This document shows, piece by piece, positions 35,565 to 48,952 of a stretch of 64,000 nt of DNA (positions within the stretch are counted from its first letter, which is position 1; each line of letters opens with the position of its first letter). The translations under genes and the position numbers were made by a program. Location: the NCBI GenBank assembly GCA_021234535.1, contig CM037850.1:19518446-19582445 (forward strand). The letters run 5' to 3'. The DNA is from Stichopus chloronotus. Taxonomy: Eukaryota; Echinodermata; Holothuroidea; Aspidochirotida; Stichopodidae. The notes under the pieces were generated by a model. That model saw only the letters and a program-made list of their open reading frames with translations, had not been told where the DNA came from and did not search any database.

Positions 35565-36210
35565 CCATGTCATCCTGCTAGAATTATGTACTTTGATTTC
35601 TCTTCCGCCTCCAATACAACGCAACCACACATTTTAGCCAATGATTTAATTGATATGAATGCCAATCATGGTGTCATTTTATGTACATTTAATTAACTTA
35701 CCCGTCTCACACCCTATGTGATGATTAACTCGTTTACTTGTGTGTCAAGCTTTATTTTATCCAACACTCGTTCCCCTCAAGACTAACACGGCCGTTCTTG
35801 GTCACTGTATATACAACTGATGCTAAGTCATCACTTTATATAATTGTCCATTTCGGTTAAGTCTGCCGACTACACTGCCCCTACAACAAACGATGTGGAT
35901 AGTAATTAGTTACAAGCATTTTGTTAGCTATTGTATAGATGCAGTGATTTCTCGCAACTCAATATCACTAAGACAAAAGAGATGGTAATTGACCACATGG
36001 AACGTCAGAAACCCAACAGGTTTAATAGAAAAATAGTGTTGATAAACGTGTTTCATACAATGAGTATTCATATTAGATGATCAGTTTGTCTGGCATGACA
36101 ACATTGATTATTCAGTTAAAAAGGTTCACCACAGCCCTTAAAGTTTTCGCAAAGTAAGTTCTTTTAATATTACAGTAGAATCCTTACAATGTGGAAATTG
36201 CTACTAACAC
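35565..36210 (+). pseudogene. Decayed LINE reverse transcriptase, palm to thumb
   Basis: Across three frames the plus strand gives the expected order of a non-LTR RT. YFDFSSASNTTQPH corresponds to motif A, NTRSPQD to the .G.PQG turn, and VTVYTTDAKSS to the LYTND region. KSADYTAP stands where the catalytic FADDT should be, and one of its two aspartates is lost. FSQLNITKTKEMVID corresponds to the conserved LN..KTKEM.ID segment. Remnants of the W..NIDY..KKVH region follow. Many stops and frameshifts make it inactive. The order and wording resemble Rex1/CR1-type elements. Confidence 0.75.
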
Positions 36211-36894
36211 AGATATTAATCGTACATGAAAACTATTATAAAAAATGCATGGCGTGTTTTACGGAAACGCCAACCCCACCCTCTCAGATGGGATCAACCT
36301 GCCACATACATTGCATGTACCGTTTGGGGAATTAAACAAAAGGAAACTTTAACTGCAACTAGATTTTACCATTTATCGTCAGCTGGTACCTATATATAAT
36401 TTGGAACGCAAAGAATCAGTCACACAGGGAAGCTGTCTGCTGTCGAACCAGGCATGTACTGAACACTTGGTTGTACGAATTTGCCAGAGGGGTTTGAAAA
36501 GAGTGATCCTTTGTTTTCTACTGTTCAAATGGTGTGGCATTGTGAGTAAAATGCATAATAGCCCCCCCCCCCCCAGGGGAATGGCCCAGACTGCCCGTTG
36601 GAAATAAATTCCATTTTTGACGTACTACGCTTTCAAAACAAATTGATGTTCCCTCATACACCGGTATTAATTGTATGATTTTACTGAGTCTCCTTTGAGG
36701 AATGACAGACCTCGAATAGTAACTTTGCTTCTTATCAATTGCAAAACTGCAATGATTGATTTTTTTTTGCGGGACTTCTCTTTGGCCCTCTTTGCCTCGC
36801 TGGCATGCTGAAGCGATGTCATCGCCGCGTTCGAGGAAGCTCATTGTGATTGTCATTCAGATCAGCAAGCGTCAATCAGAAGTTGCAGAGTGAA

Positions 36895-37100
36895 CACCTG
36901 AATGACAATCCGTTGGAGTTTTGTTCATGTCTATTTCCGTTTAAAGACATGACGTTTCAAAGTTTTATAAAATTGCAAAACAGAGGACGTGGAGCGGTTG
37001 CACAGTGTCAGTATTTCTTTGGTTAACCTCTGTTTATTTCTCTAAATTACTTAATTACTGGCTTCGACATTGATATTTTTGAGACAAAAAGTGATAAATA
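36895..37100 (+). repeat. Dispersed repeat C, partial third copy
   Basis: The sequence aatccgttggagtttt, tgacgtttcaaag, caaaacagaggacgtgg and cagtgtcag parallels 10706-10815 and the inverse of 26205-26320. Similarity fades after about 37100. Confidence 0.65.
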
Positions 37101-37560
37101 CAACAATAATGAGATTTTCATTGATTTGACCTTTGAAATCTGACCTCTCACATCTGATTGTAAATTTTGATGGAGCCATAACTTCAGACCATGTGTCACC
37201 TGTCTACCAACTTTAGTCTTCATTGACACTGCAGTCAAGTAAGAGTTGCGGATGCAAACTTTTCGGTGTCACATTTGACCTCTGATCACCAAATAAATTT
37301 GAATGTGATTTCTAAATAAACTATTTTATACCGTATATCTTTTATATTTGATTTTCCCATGAAAACAGTCATTTTGGATGAAGAAATACAGCAAAAATGA
37401 GATTTTCACTGGTTTAACCTCTGACGTTTGACGTACCACTGACCTTATATTTTGACGGGAGACACAACTTTAGACCATGGATCACCTATCTATAAACTTT
37501 GAGCTTCATCGACTATGCGGCCTTGGAGGAGTTGTGGATTCAAACTCTCGAAATAGCCTG
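37085..37560 (+). repeat. Two diverged tandem units, period about 288 bp
   Basis: Unit 1 carries aatgagattttcattg, taaattttgatggag, cagaccatgtgtcacct and ttgcggatgcaaact. Unit 2, starting near 37373, carries aatgagattttcactgg, tatattttgacgggag, tagaccatggatcacct and ttgtggattcaaact. Confidence 0.75.
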
Positions 37561-39886
37561 GGCTTTTCTTTAGCAAACGCACGCTTGCAGGTATACACAC
37601 CCACTTCAGCTGCACATTTTCATCGGTTAAATTCCTAACCTTTTAACCGTTAACATTTAACACATTAATACATATTTCGAAAGAGCGCCACCACTTTTAG
37701 ACTATATGTCAATGCGTATATGAATATTTCTTGAATAAAAAGGAGAAAAAAAAGGTCAGAGTTAGAGCTATACGCTTTTTAATTGCTCGTGCAAAATATT
37801 TTTGTTTACAAAATAGATGGTGCTAAGATTCATAGATACTAACATGTTTTGGGATGCCATTATATATTTCAACGTTTTAGTTAGATACTGAACAATATCT
37901 TTTTTGAAGACAAGTTATTCTCTCAAAGAAAGACGGTTTTTTATATAGTTTAGTAACAAATCACTCGATGACCTTTTTTTTTCACTGTAAATATTATCTT
38001 TTTAGTTTTGAAAGAAGAAAAATCTATTTGTTCAAAAGAAGGATCCTGTGCCACCCTGTCATCTTCACAGAATTTAAGTGAGTCTTCTGTGAATACATTC
38101 AGTACACTTTGAAGGTTACTTTGTCACTCTTGACATCAATAGACTGCACGCTCCGCATAACAAGCTTTATACCTCTACACAACATACGTAACGCCATTAT
38201 ACACCTATTGTATAATGGAACAGTCTAGACTATACAAACCTAATACCGTAATACGGTCTTTCTTTCCTTGGGCTCTGCTAACGTTAGGGCCGGTTAGGCT
38301 GTCCGACCACGTGCGTTTTTCACACACATTCACATGTTGTGATCCCTACCCTTATGGGGTATTCCATGCCAGGTTCGACCCCCATGTATCAAATGTCAAT
38401 CACCCTGAACGTTAAGATTACAACTATTGCTATGGCAACAGAGAAAGCCATATCATACCCTCTAACCCCAAAACAACTAATTAATGTCTCATTGTTTACA
38501 GTACATGTGTAGGGAAATTTATCTTTTTGTCGGTGACAAATATCTCTCAAAAATATTTTTGCACATTTGGCTTGCCATACACATGTCGTCCTACAACTTC
38601 TCGAAACGAGTTTTGAGCTGCGAACTATAGCAGCAGTGCAACAGTGCATGCTGCGGGAGACTGGGAGTAATGTGTTATTGTATTACTCGAGTCAGAGCAA
38701 CCTGCATCCATGGCAATTAAGCTATACAGCCAATAGGTTTTTTTCTAATTACAGGTAGGACTAACGACCACTACGTCTCCGCTTCTTGTTAAACGCCCCC
38801 GTAGGCCTACACCGTACTGGTCAAGCATACTGTAGTGTTGGTTTAACTCTAGCCTACCTATGTAGTACTTGTAATTAGTACTACTGTATTTGTAATTAGC
38901 ACTGTAGTCCGTACTCGCGTAGGAATTAGCAAGCCCGGCCACACGAGAAAAAAAAAAAGTACTGTAGAAAGGTACTTCCTGTTCAAATATAGAAAGATAA
39001 AATGCAGCGTAAAATAATCATAATCCTCAACAAAAATCACTTAAATCGTTGACCGGACGGCTGAGGTATGATTTTTTTTTTTTTTTGTATGGGTTTATTT
39101 ATTCAGGCGGTATTCACAGTCCATCACAAAATGTGCATTGAACGGCACAGGGTTGCCGGGTTTTCGCACATGAAATTGTGTAATCTTTCCAGATTTTGAT
39201 ACTCAACTTAGTCAACTATCTGAGCTGCCAGATGAACATCTGGTTTATAATATAACTCCAAATGTAAACAAAGACCCTCTACACTGCAGAATACCACTGT
39301 GTCAGTATGGTTTGTCACAGTGGGTGTATACAGTAGTGTACAGCTGTAATCAACCATGAAACAGGTTCTTTGCCATGTTGAGATTACATTCACAAAGACA
39401 ATTTTGAGATCCCCCCCCCCCCCCTTTTGGACTTAAGGTGACCAAGTTCCATGTTCTTTCAGGTAGCAGCCTGAGAGCTTAATGATTGTGAGTCTAAGTT
39501 AAATGCTGTAATTGGGTTCCTGAAAAGTCACGGTAGCTGACAGTGAAATCTTTTAACTACAGCATCCAAGAAACAATCATATTTATGGATTTTGTCTTAT
39601 ACTATAGCCCGTTGTCCCAGTTTTGTTGTTCTGTCTTCATGTAGTCATTGATATGTAAACCAATGCACCTTCAGAATCATGAAATCAAGAATTCAATCTT
39701 TTGTTCGCCACTGTTAACTTCTACCCTTTTTTCCATCAGTGCTTGCAACCCTGGAATTCAGAGAGGACAATCTGTCTTGGCAGTGAAACCAATTTCTGAC
39801 CCTTAAAGACAAAGTTATTTTTGCCCACTAGTTGACAAGTAGTGAATAAAGGCTGCATACAGTAGACATCGCATTTGGTGTTCAGT
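37561..39886. other. Upstream of PRELID2; no gene recognised
   Basis: No exon was recognised here on either strand. The PRELID2 promoter and any 5' UTR exon should lie in the right half, but no core element stands out. The stretch contains poly(T) at 39070, poly(C) at 39412-39424 and the start of a region rich in TACTGTA/TACAGTA words. Confidence 0.5.
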
Positions 39887-42800
39887 ATGGTCTTTGAGGT
39901 AACAGTGAAACATGTCTTCAGGTTTCCATGGCAGTTTGTCACCCATACACATCTGACCAAGGTGAGTGGGAGGCTTTCTATACAGGTCACCATCACCACA
40001 GTGTTTCATCACATTACGTTAGTGAAGAAAAACTATTTAAAGTGCTTATTCGACCATTTATGGTCTCCTGGCCGGTGGACCAACATGTGTTGTAGGCAGC
40101 TACAGTAGTATGTCGATCACACTTCTTGATGATATGTCAAGAAGCATGAACTATGTACAAGGCTTTAACTGTATGGTGAACTGTATTGTGTTAGTCAAGT
40201 CATTTATTGACCAGTCATATGTACTGTACTGTATGTTTATCTGATACATGGTTAGCCATGGGGTCCTTGTACTGTAATACTGTAAGTTGGACCATTTATA
40301 CACATCATCAGAAGCTGGTAGACTTTTTCACAATATTTTTTTTTTTTTTACATGAAAAAAGAAAGAACTGTTCCATTGAATAGTCTATGTGGTCATACAT
40401 GTATTGTGATCAAGGAGATGTATTTTGTAATCTTGGGAATATTGGGAGGGATTTTACAGTAGGAGTATATGAAACCCAAGTAAATCAAGCCAACTGAGTT
40501 ATTTGAGTTCAAGACTATTAAGTTACAGTAAGGTACAGTTTGACTTTAAAAGCATTACCGCAACTTCATGATGTATACACTGAGTGACTTTCCATGTACT
40601 GTAGTGTCTAGTCACCAATCTCGCATGAGATCCCTTAAGGGAGTTAGAATGGTTTACATGGTTCTTAATGTCGAGGTCACTTTGATATGTCCATTATTTT
40701 TCATCACTGGTCACGCTTCTTCGCGATTGTAAATGTTTCTCACTTCCATTGTGTGTAGAGATCTGCGTGAATTTCTTAGACTGTTTCAACTGATTACCTG
40801 CAGTACTGTATAAGCAGGCGTTCTTGTGTGATCTGTGACAGTCCCAATCAAGACAGTTTTGCAATTTCACCAAACTGTGTCCCATTTTGAAAATGGTCCT
40901 TGTAGTATTACAGGTACAGTACATGTGCTTTTTTTTTTTTTTTTCCAGTATCCAAATGAGAAGGAAGAAATGGTGCTAGCAATGGACACAGTGGAGGAGA
41001 GCACTGGTAAATAACGAGCTGAAACACCCGTCTGAAAAAGTGACTGGCTGTAGGCCAACTGTATCCATGCAAATTATATAGATCTGTCATTAAAACAATG
41101 TCTCCTTTTTTATATTCACAGGTAGCATGAAAATGTTTCTTTCAAAAGCATCCATGACCTAAGTTTGAAACGCTTTTGACTTGCTGATCTTTATGTCGCA
41201 CTGCATCATTTGCATAAACTGCTTCCATAATATCCTCATTTTACAAACCTGGTTTTAAGCTCATGAGCTCTACTTTAAACCAATCTCCTTTTCTTTCTTT
41301 CTTTTTTTTTAGCCGCCTCTTTTTGTACCTTGCTCTTTACTGACCCTTTTTCCTTTGCATGTTACAGTATGCTTGTAGAAGATTCATTTGTATTTGCGCC
41401 TATTTGTGCTTTGTTTCTCACTACTGTAGATTCCAGTGGTGTGCAATACAAACGGAGGGTAGCCGTGTGCAGGAATATCTTACCGCCTTTGCTTAGAAGG
41501 GTAACTAACACTACCAACCTTGATAAATCACACTCAGTAGCTGACAGAATAAGTGTGATCTCAAAGAAAACATTTTGTCCTGAATCTAAGGTCTATTTGA
41601 AAATCATATTTTCAGGAACTATACCTGAAAATATAGAGAACCCTGGGAAGTGCTAAAATACAGTTCCTATACTGTTTCATATTGGATAGTACTGTTGTAA
41701 GTATGATTGAAGTTCAAATACATGTTTTTGTTGAGAGCATCAAATTGTCTGTGGAATAGGCACCCCTCTGTGAAATCTTTCCTCTGGTAATAAAGAAAAT
41801 CTGTATTTTGCAAAAGCTTTGATTTGCAGTTGCCTAAATATTGCAGTACTCGTACACAGTTTTTGTCAATCAAAAATCTGAGTGTTAAGTACCTTTGCTT
41901 TCACAGAAGTTTCTGCTGCTTCTTTAATGCAAAATATTTGAGATTATGATTACTTTCCTTTTGTATGTATTAACTTTTCAATTTTATACTGCTTTGCATC
42001 TTTGATAAACCCATTGTAGCCTTTGTTTTCAATTTCTTTAGTTGCTTTATAAAAAAAAAAAAAAAAAAAAACATCAAGCTTTCTTGTTTCAAAGTATGCT
42101 ACCAAGCAGCTGAATTTTTCTGACAAACAAACTTTATTTTCTAGTCTTTGCCCAGTTCTCATGTGCAGTCCATTGTCAGCAGGGTGTCCAGTTATCCCCA
42201 AATGCCTACTTTTTGTTTAAGTATGAGTTGCAAAGTCAAAATGCAACATTTTTGCATGTTGATTAATCGAAGAAGGTTTATTGTGCATATGGGCATGACA
42301 ATATGCAGTGTTCCTAGTGGCTTACTTGCTAAATTTCATCATATTGTACGAGAGACGTTTATAGTGAAACTTTAGAACTCGTCAGCAATTGTGTCTTGAT
42401 AATGGCTGTTGTGTCCCCTGCTGGTTCAAGGTGCATTAACTGTAGTTTTGAAGTCTCACAAAGTGGAATGAGCTTGTGGTGCATTTTAGTTGAAGTTATT
42501 GCGACCCATACAGTAAGATGCATAAAGCCAGAAATTATGTGTCATATTTATGTTTCATGATGAACATGTTCGTTCTGTTACATCCTAGTCAAGCCCTTGG
42601 CAATCAGAAGTGCATTTTGAATGGAAGTGACTTTCTCCTCTGAAGAGTCACATTTACTGATAAACCTCTTATTCCTTACAGATCCCTCTTTTGGACAAAG
42701 ATTCCATCCTTTTGGAAGAGGAATGCTGGTACGACACAGACTCGCAGTTCATGAAGGTGAAGAGTAGAAACCTTACCTGGGAGAAACACGCAAATGCCTG

Positions 42801-45800
42801 GGAGGAATCGGAGTTCATGCCCAGTCCGGACAATCCAAGCTGGTAAGACTTTGGAAAAATCTCTGCTGAACATTCCCGTCACTTAGGGTCTTTTGGAGCT
42901 CTGACCCGACCTTAAAAGTTGGCTTTGAGACAGTATTTCAAATGTGACAGCGGTGTGAGTTTTCGGGACTTTGCAGTCAGAGTTTTGATGCATACATTGC
43001 ACGATCCTAATTGTGGAACACTATTTTCTCTTCGTTATGATACTGTAGGTCTCGTGATGTTAGGTCCGTTTGATTACCTCCTGTTTGTCCTGGAATGTGG
43101 ACAATTTCACCCTCTTTTTTTTTTTTAGCAATACTGTAATTAAACATAATCCACAATATAACACTTTAGATTGACCGTGCAGTAGTTAGACTTTAAGTTT
43201 CAGAGTAAGGTTTGTGGTGAACTCATCAACTAGTACACACTGTAACTTGCAGCCTAAAGTATGATGTCATGGTCGCCTGGATGTGAGAGAAAGGTTTCTG
43301 AATGTGATTTTGTGAAATGTTGCCTTACATCATCAGAAAATGTAGTCTAATTGAGACCATACCTGCGGGTAGTCTCATTGCACATTAGGACATGATTTTA
43401 GTTTTCAAAACTTGTTCTTCAAAAAAATAAAGATGAATGATACTTTACTTCATCATTCGCCCATTTCTTAAGGCAGGGGGAGGGGGTGAGGAGGAGCTAG
43501 CCAAGTTTTTTGGGAGCTACTGCTGCATCCCTAGTCCTCCCATAGAAGCACCCCCTACACTTCTTTGATATCAGCTTAGGCATAATTACTTTATTTGTCT
43601 TCCTTCAAAATCCCTCCAGACCTTCTAAAACTGCTAAAGTTAAAAGCAAATTTCATAGTTAAGATGGAGTGAAACTGAACAACAGTGGAAAAACCTTTGG
43701 AAAATTCAATGGAAGGTAATTACTCTTATCAAACAAAAGGACCAGGAGTTAAAAGTATCTCTACCAGGAGGTGTTAAAAATATCTCTGTAGCAATGGGAA
43801 ACCAGGCATCCTTTGGAGATATCACTAGAGCTAGGTCTACTAATTGACTGCTTTTGTCTCTTCCCGAGTGGTGTGAATTTGATCCCGATCACACTGACAT
43901 GACCCCTTCTGTTGATTTTCTGTTTTGGTAGGACATTATTTGATCAGAGGGGAGGAGTCGAGTTGAAGAATTCAAGTGTAATAGCAAGGTTGACAGAAAT
44001 GTTCATCTACAGCTTCGTCCAGATTTCATCTTGGAAGGTGAGTCAATATATCTCCAAGGTTTGTGATATGTACAGCAGTTTTTAGAAAGTGGTGGAGATA
44101 TAACAGAAAGTTTGTTTTTAATTTTGACCATTCTCACCACAGAGATTAAATCATTGCATAGAATGTGACAATTCCCAGTGGATCAGTTGCAGCTCTCAAT
44201 TGACTAACTTTTGCACACATTTGACCCTTTCAGTTAGGATCTGATCAACACTAGCTGTTAACATTTTGTCGTCAGTTTGATGTTCGTGGTGTTTGGTCCA
44301 ATCGATCAAACTGAGGTCGGGTGGTGATTGGAGGTAAATTCCAACTCAGAATGACATTGTTCTAAGGAACCCCCTTTTTGTGACCAAAATGTGTAAAAGG
44401 TGATCAGTTGGATGTCTGAAAATATTGCAGTCCTTTTGCTGACATTGGAGTGACGTTAAATAGACATTAAACGATTGAATTTGGGTCCAAATGTTGTCAG
44501 ATGACCCCTCTTTGGTGACATCGAATGGCTCTGCAAACGAGACATACTGGATATCGGACCAACATAGAACCCAGCTGATGTCAAAGTGACAGCAAATGTT
44601 TGTTGGGAATGTGATTAATGCAATTTAAATGGGTGGAGTAATTCTTAGGGCAGCTGTGTGCTTTGTAAAGTGCATCCTTGCTCCCACTGTATTGAATTCT
44701 TATGATCAAGGCTGTGAAACCCTTTCCTAACCTAGCCCCTAACACTAACAGCTTTGTGACTGGCCCTGTTATTAGCCACTTCATTTTCTTTCTGAACCAA
44801 ACAATAGTTCCAACAGAACCGGGTCATGTGGTAAATGTACAGGACTTGCCCTGCGAATATCCGTAGAGCTGTACTACAAATGGAGAAAAGACAGAGTCAT
44901 TGTGACATGGTGCTATTGTTCAACCCCAATGTTACTTTGGATCACATTCTCAACAAGCCCTTTACAAATCCATTCAGTGCCCAATCTTTCTAATCTGACG
45001 GTTCATTTGTCCCATTGCTCCACGTAATCCCTTTTATCTTCCTTCGATCATCTCTTCTGACAAACAGGAGTCAAAAACATTGATTGTATGAAAAGAACGA
45101 CTGTTATCATAGTTAACTGCACATCCAAAATGGAAATGAGTTCTCAAAACACCATGCGCAGTTTCTAAATTATCAGTTTATTTTGTAGTGATAAATGCGC
45201 AGTCTACAATTACCTTCACATCTATAAGACCACCCACAAGTTTTTTTTCCAGCACTACCACCTGTTTCCTGATCGAGGATATTTTTGAGACTATGAAAAC
45301 TGAGGAATTTTTTCCATAAGTAAATTTGCTATCTTTCTCAGATCCTTCCTAACAACCAAAGTTAACGTATTGTAAAGCTAAATCCTTAGCTTTGTAAAAT
45401 TGATGGCATATCTGTGCACAAGTTCGTATACTCGGAAGTCTCTTCTAATATTACTTAAAAATTAAGATGAGGCTAATGGTATGGCTGTATTGGGATTTGT
45501 AGGTGGGACTACAGTATATCTTACCTTCAACTGTTGCTTAACCTGCAGTAATTCTGGATTATTGCCCTTTGTACCAACTAATGAGGGTTTTGAACTTTGG
45601 AATGTTGGAACAGATCAAAACTTCAAAGGAGTGTAAACTGCTTTTACTTCATCTGTAGTCGCTCCATTGCTCTAGTGACCTTCTGTAGTACCGAGCTAAA
45701 CTTTATTAGCAGGCTGAGACTATCGGCCATGACCACGTTCTTAAAATTGGAATATATTCAAAGAAATCTACCTGTTCACTGATAGCAGCAGTGTGAGTTG

Positions 45801-46096
45801 TGATAACATATTGCAAAGGTACTAAACATCTCAACTTCTTAGAATGGTATTTCAGTCATCTGTTTGTCAGATAATTGATGTCTTAGCATATGTACTATTG
45901 TCGGTTGAAGTTGTAGAACCATGCTGTTCAAATCGCTACTTAGGTGTGGGGATACCCTATACGTGAATGTCTTCCTGGTTCATACGATGTGATTGGTGAA
46001 GTAAAGTTAGTCATTTTTTTTTCTCTGTCATTGCAGGCAGTTCATGACATGGAGAAGCTGCTGGAAGAAAGGGCGGAAGTGACAGACTTCCTGTGA
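39887..46096 (+). CDS. PRELID2: PRELI domain-containing protein 2 (six coding exons)
   Basis: Coding exons are 39887-39961, 40949-41006, 41430-41500, 42682-42842, 43932-44037 and 46037-46096. All have GT/AG borders and compatible phases, and they give about 176 residues, close to the 189 of human PRELID2. The first exon carries the N-terminal HVFRFPWQFV signature, read across the next junction into YPNEKEE, the usual K-YPN of PRELI/MSF1 domains. Exon 3 has VQYKRRVAVCRNILPPLLRR. Exon 4 has LEEECW and LTWEKHA. The exon 4/5 junction gives NPSWT, and the C-terminus has MEKLLEER. Family members carry phospholipids between mitochondrial membranes, often with a TRIAP1-type partner, although PRELID2's own lipid cargo is poorly defined. 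The start was chosen because it aligns with the family N-terminus. The stop lies inside a 26-bp tandem duplication. Confidence 0.92.
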
Positions 46097-46127
46097 CAGC
46101 AGAAGTGACTGACTTCCTGTGACAGCA
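46076..46127 (+). repeat. 26-bp tandem duplication spanning the PRELID2 stop codon
   Basis: The unit gaagtgacagacttcctgtg plus acagca is followed at once by a second unit with one change (gaagtgactg..). The first unit encodes the last codons EVTDFL and the TGA. The second lies in the 3' UTR. Confidence 0.95.
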
Positions 46128-48870
46128 GAACAAAATAATCCATTCCATGGAATCACTTTTATGCTACCTCAAAAATTTGCTGCTGAAAAACAGGAAATGT
46201 CAAGAGATTCAGAAAGTAACTATCCTGTACAGGTTTTGGTAACACCATGCAGCATTAAAGTTACACTTATAATGGCATTATTTAGGTGGATAGTCATATT
46301 TTAATTCACTCATTAGCCAGGCAAGCCGTTCAACAAGTCTACTTTCCAGAGATTGCAGTGAGGGAGGAAGAAAGAAGGGAGGCTAAGGGAAAGAGGAATG
46401 GTCTTTGTAGTGCCACATACCTTGTTGTAAACTCACATGGATTGGCAGTCATGCACAGTCTGGAAATATGGGCTGTGAATTTGTCAAAGGCTGTACTATG
46501 ATTAACATCATTAGTGCAAATTGTAAACTAAGTGAAACAAATCAAATTTAAAAATGGACTCTTGTTTCCAAATATTTCATACATTCAAATAGTTGCCAGC
46601 ACTCCAGCACATTTAATTAATAGAAATAAGGTGGCCATTCCGGGTGTTGGAGTATGCTATTCTCTCATTGGATTCACATCATGGGATCATATCGTTGAAC
46701 ATTCTCCCCTTCTGGGAATGATAAATGTACAATAACACACTTCAGGGCTCAAATCGGACAGTAACTCGGCCAACACCAGCCAGAGCCTGGACTGCGTGCA
46801 CAGTGCATCAATCATGCAGTCCTCGTCTGCCCTCCGATAGTCGAGGAAGTGCTGTTTCAGGCCATCTGGAAAGTGGCAAAAGCCAAAAGTTCATTTGCAA
46901 ACTACATCTGCACCTAACTCACTGTGTCAGTTTGTGCTAGTAGTAGCTACTGTCCTGCTTTTTGTTACTGGTGAATGGTCACCCAAGATAGGTTTTCGAT
47001 GGATGCGTAGTAGTCGTGTGGGTCTTATCTATTAGTTGGCTTGACTGTGTGTGAAGCCGAAGAATGAAATGCTCAGTAATTACGAAGGTCAATAGTTTAT
47101 GCTGTCATGGAACAGATTCAGGGAGGTGAGTCTCATCAATTTTGCATCTTCCATCAGAGTGATGGAGACCAGGTTCATGAGGAGGGGACAGAGTTGCTTG
47201 ATCGACAGAAGGCATACATTGTAAACCAGATACGGATGTGATGGGCGTGTCATTGGTACTGAGGTTATGCTGCATTTCCTGAGCTAAGAAAAAAAATATT
47301 TGATAGAAACAGATCAAGGGAGGTTTGCGGCATGATGTTCCAGTTAAATAGGTAATCCGTTTTATCTTCAGGGGGTACCACAAAGTCCTTTGTTTCAGAA
47401 TTTAGGAACAAAGTTGTTGGTAATGGCTGTCAAGTGTTTCATGTTTTCTTTAATCGTTACTTGTTCATTTCGGGAGACGGATGGGAGAGACGAGGAAAAT
47501 GAAACATTTTTAATGAGGTACCTCTAAATTTAATGTAAAGCGATCAAGTGAATGCCACCATATGCAAATCCTTGCCTTTTGAATAATGAAGTTTTTGTGT
47601 CTGTTTTAATATATTTATGGCATTGTTAAGGAAACTCCAAAGTGCCCCTTTTTGTACTTTTTGGTGTCGATAAATGTTTCGTCATTCAGAGCAATGTAGC
47701 ATTGTGTTAATACATAATTCAGTGAATATTTCTGTCTGGTTTCAATGGACTGTAGAATAAATGTGCAGTGCATTACAATGGAACCCTCGATATGGATAAA
47801 GGTTTCATTGCCTTTTCATGAACGAAACCTCGTATGCATCAGTGCTGTTTGAAACATCGATCAAACGTTGCAGTGTTTGGTTGGGTTAAAACAAAATTTG
47901 GGTCACAAACTGGGTTAAAAACAGAAAAGGTTTGCACAGAAGCACACCACATCTGCCTGTGTATCTGGCAATGTGGCAGAAAGAGATGTTAGGGAAATCA
48001 TGGTATCTCCAAGCTTACTGTATCTATTACCAAGGTACTGACTGAATATAATATTTCATGTCAGTCACTAGTGCACACCTAATGGAATTTCTGACAGTAG
48101 CTGTATAGTATATTGGTTAGTGCATGCAGTAGCTTGGTAAGAGCTTGCTAGTGGATATGCATCCTGGTAGGCATGGTAACTAGCCTTGAAAGGAGTTTAA
48201 ATGTCGGGGTTGCTGTCACCTGTCCAGTAATGCGGAGAAAAAAATACATGTATACATTCTTTGACAAATTAGCACTAGAGAATACAGACATGAAAAGTGT
48301 TTGGACAAGGAAAGACATGTTTCAAAATCTTTTTTTTTTAAATATTCTCACAAGCATTTGATATAAATATGGACTAGCTAAAAAACTGGGGACCATAAAA
48401 TACCAAAAGGAGCACGTAAGAGCAAAGATCTCAGAGGTGAAGATGCAAGTGCAACCGGCAATGAAACACACACGACGTACATCGACCAAACATCTAACCA
48501 GCACTTGCTGTTTAGAGTTTTGGAGATGAGCGATGACGTAACAATGGCTTGTGTCACAAGAATCTTCACCCTCGCAGCAAAACAGTTGATGTTAGTTGAG
48601 GTGGACACAGATGCTCTAAGAGGCTGAACAACATCACTTTCTGACTTGACATACATGTTTATTCAAAAGCCCTTCTGTGAGTTCCTTTGCAAGCTACTTT
48701 TAGAAGCACATACTACAGTATGTGTATCGAATGACTGTCTACATAACACCCTACGACAGGGGTGGGATTTTTTATTGAATGGGCCAGATTTGAGGAATGA
48801 AACATTGTTAAGGCCACACATGATCAAGGACGTGCTGCTGATTTCAAACATTTGATTCTGAGGACTTTCA
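46128..48870. other. PRELID2 3' UTR and downstream; no further gene recognised
   Basis: An AATAAA at 47756-47761 could end the transcript, which would give a 3' UTR of about 1.66 kb. Short open frames at 46740-46940 have an acceptor-like cttcag before them but no family match. Confidence 0.45.
47756..47761 (+). terminator. Possible PRELID2 poly(A) signal
   Basis: An AATAAA hexamer lies 1.66 kb past the PRELID2 stop codon. It is one of several possible sites in AT-rich DNA, so the assignment is tentative. Confidence 0.25.
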
Positions 48871-48871
48871 A

Positions 48872-48952
48872 GCAAAATAAATCTTAATTCACAAAAACAT
48901 AATCACAATATTAATCTTAATTCACAGAAACATAATCTCAATACAGGTTAGT
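48872..48952 (+). repeat. Short tandem repeat, about 36-bp unit, two copies
   Basis: The phrase atcttaattcacaaaaacataatc is followed by a near copy, atcttaattcacagaaacataatc. Confidence 0.85.

Noticed and set aside
46740..46940. Possible alternative last exon after an acceptor-like cttcag
   Set aside because: Two frames look mildly protein-like, but PRELID2 already has a complete conserved C-terminus and the phase match alone is weak.
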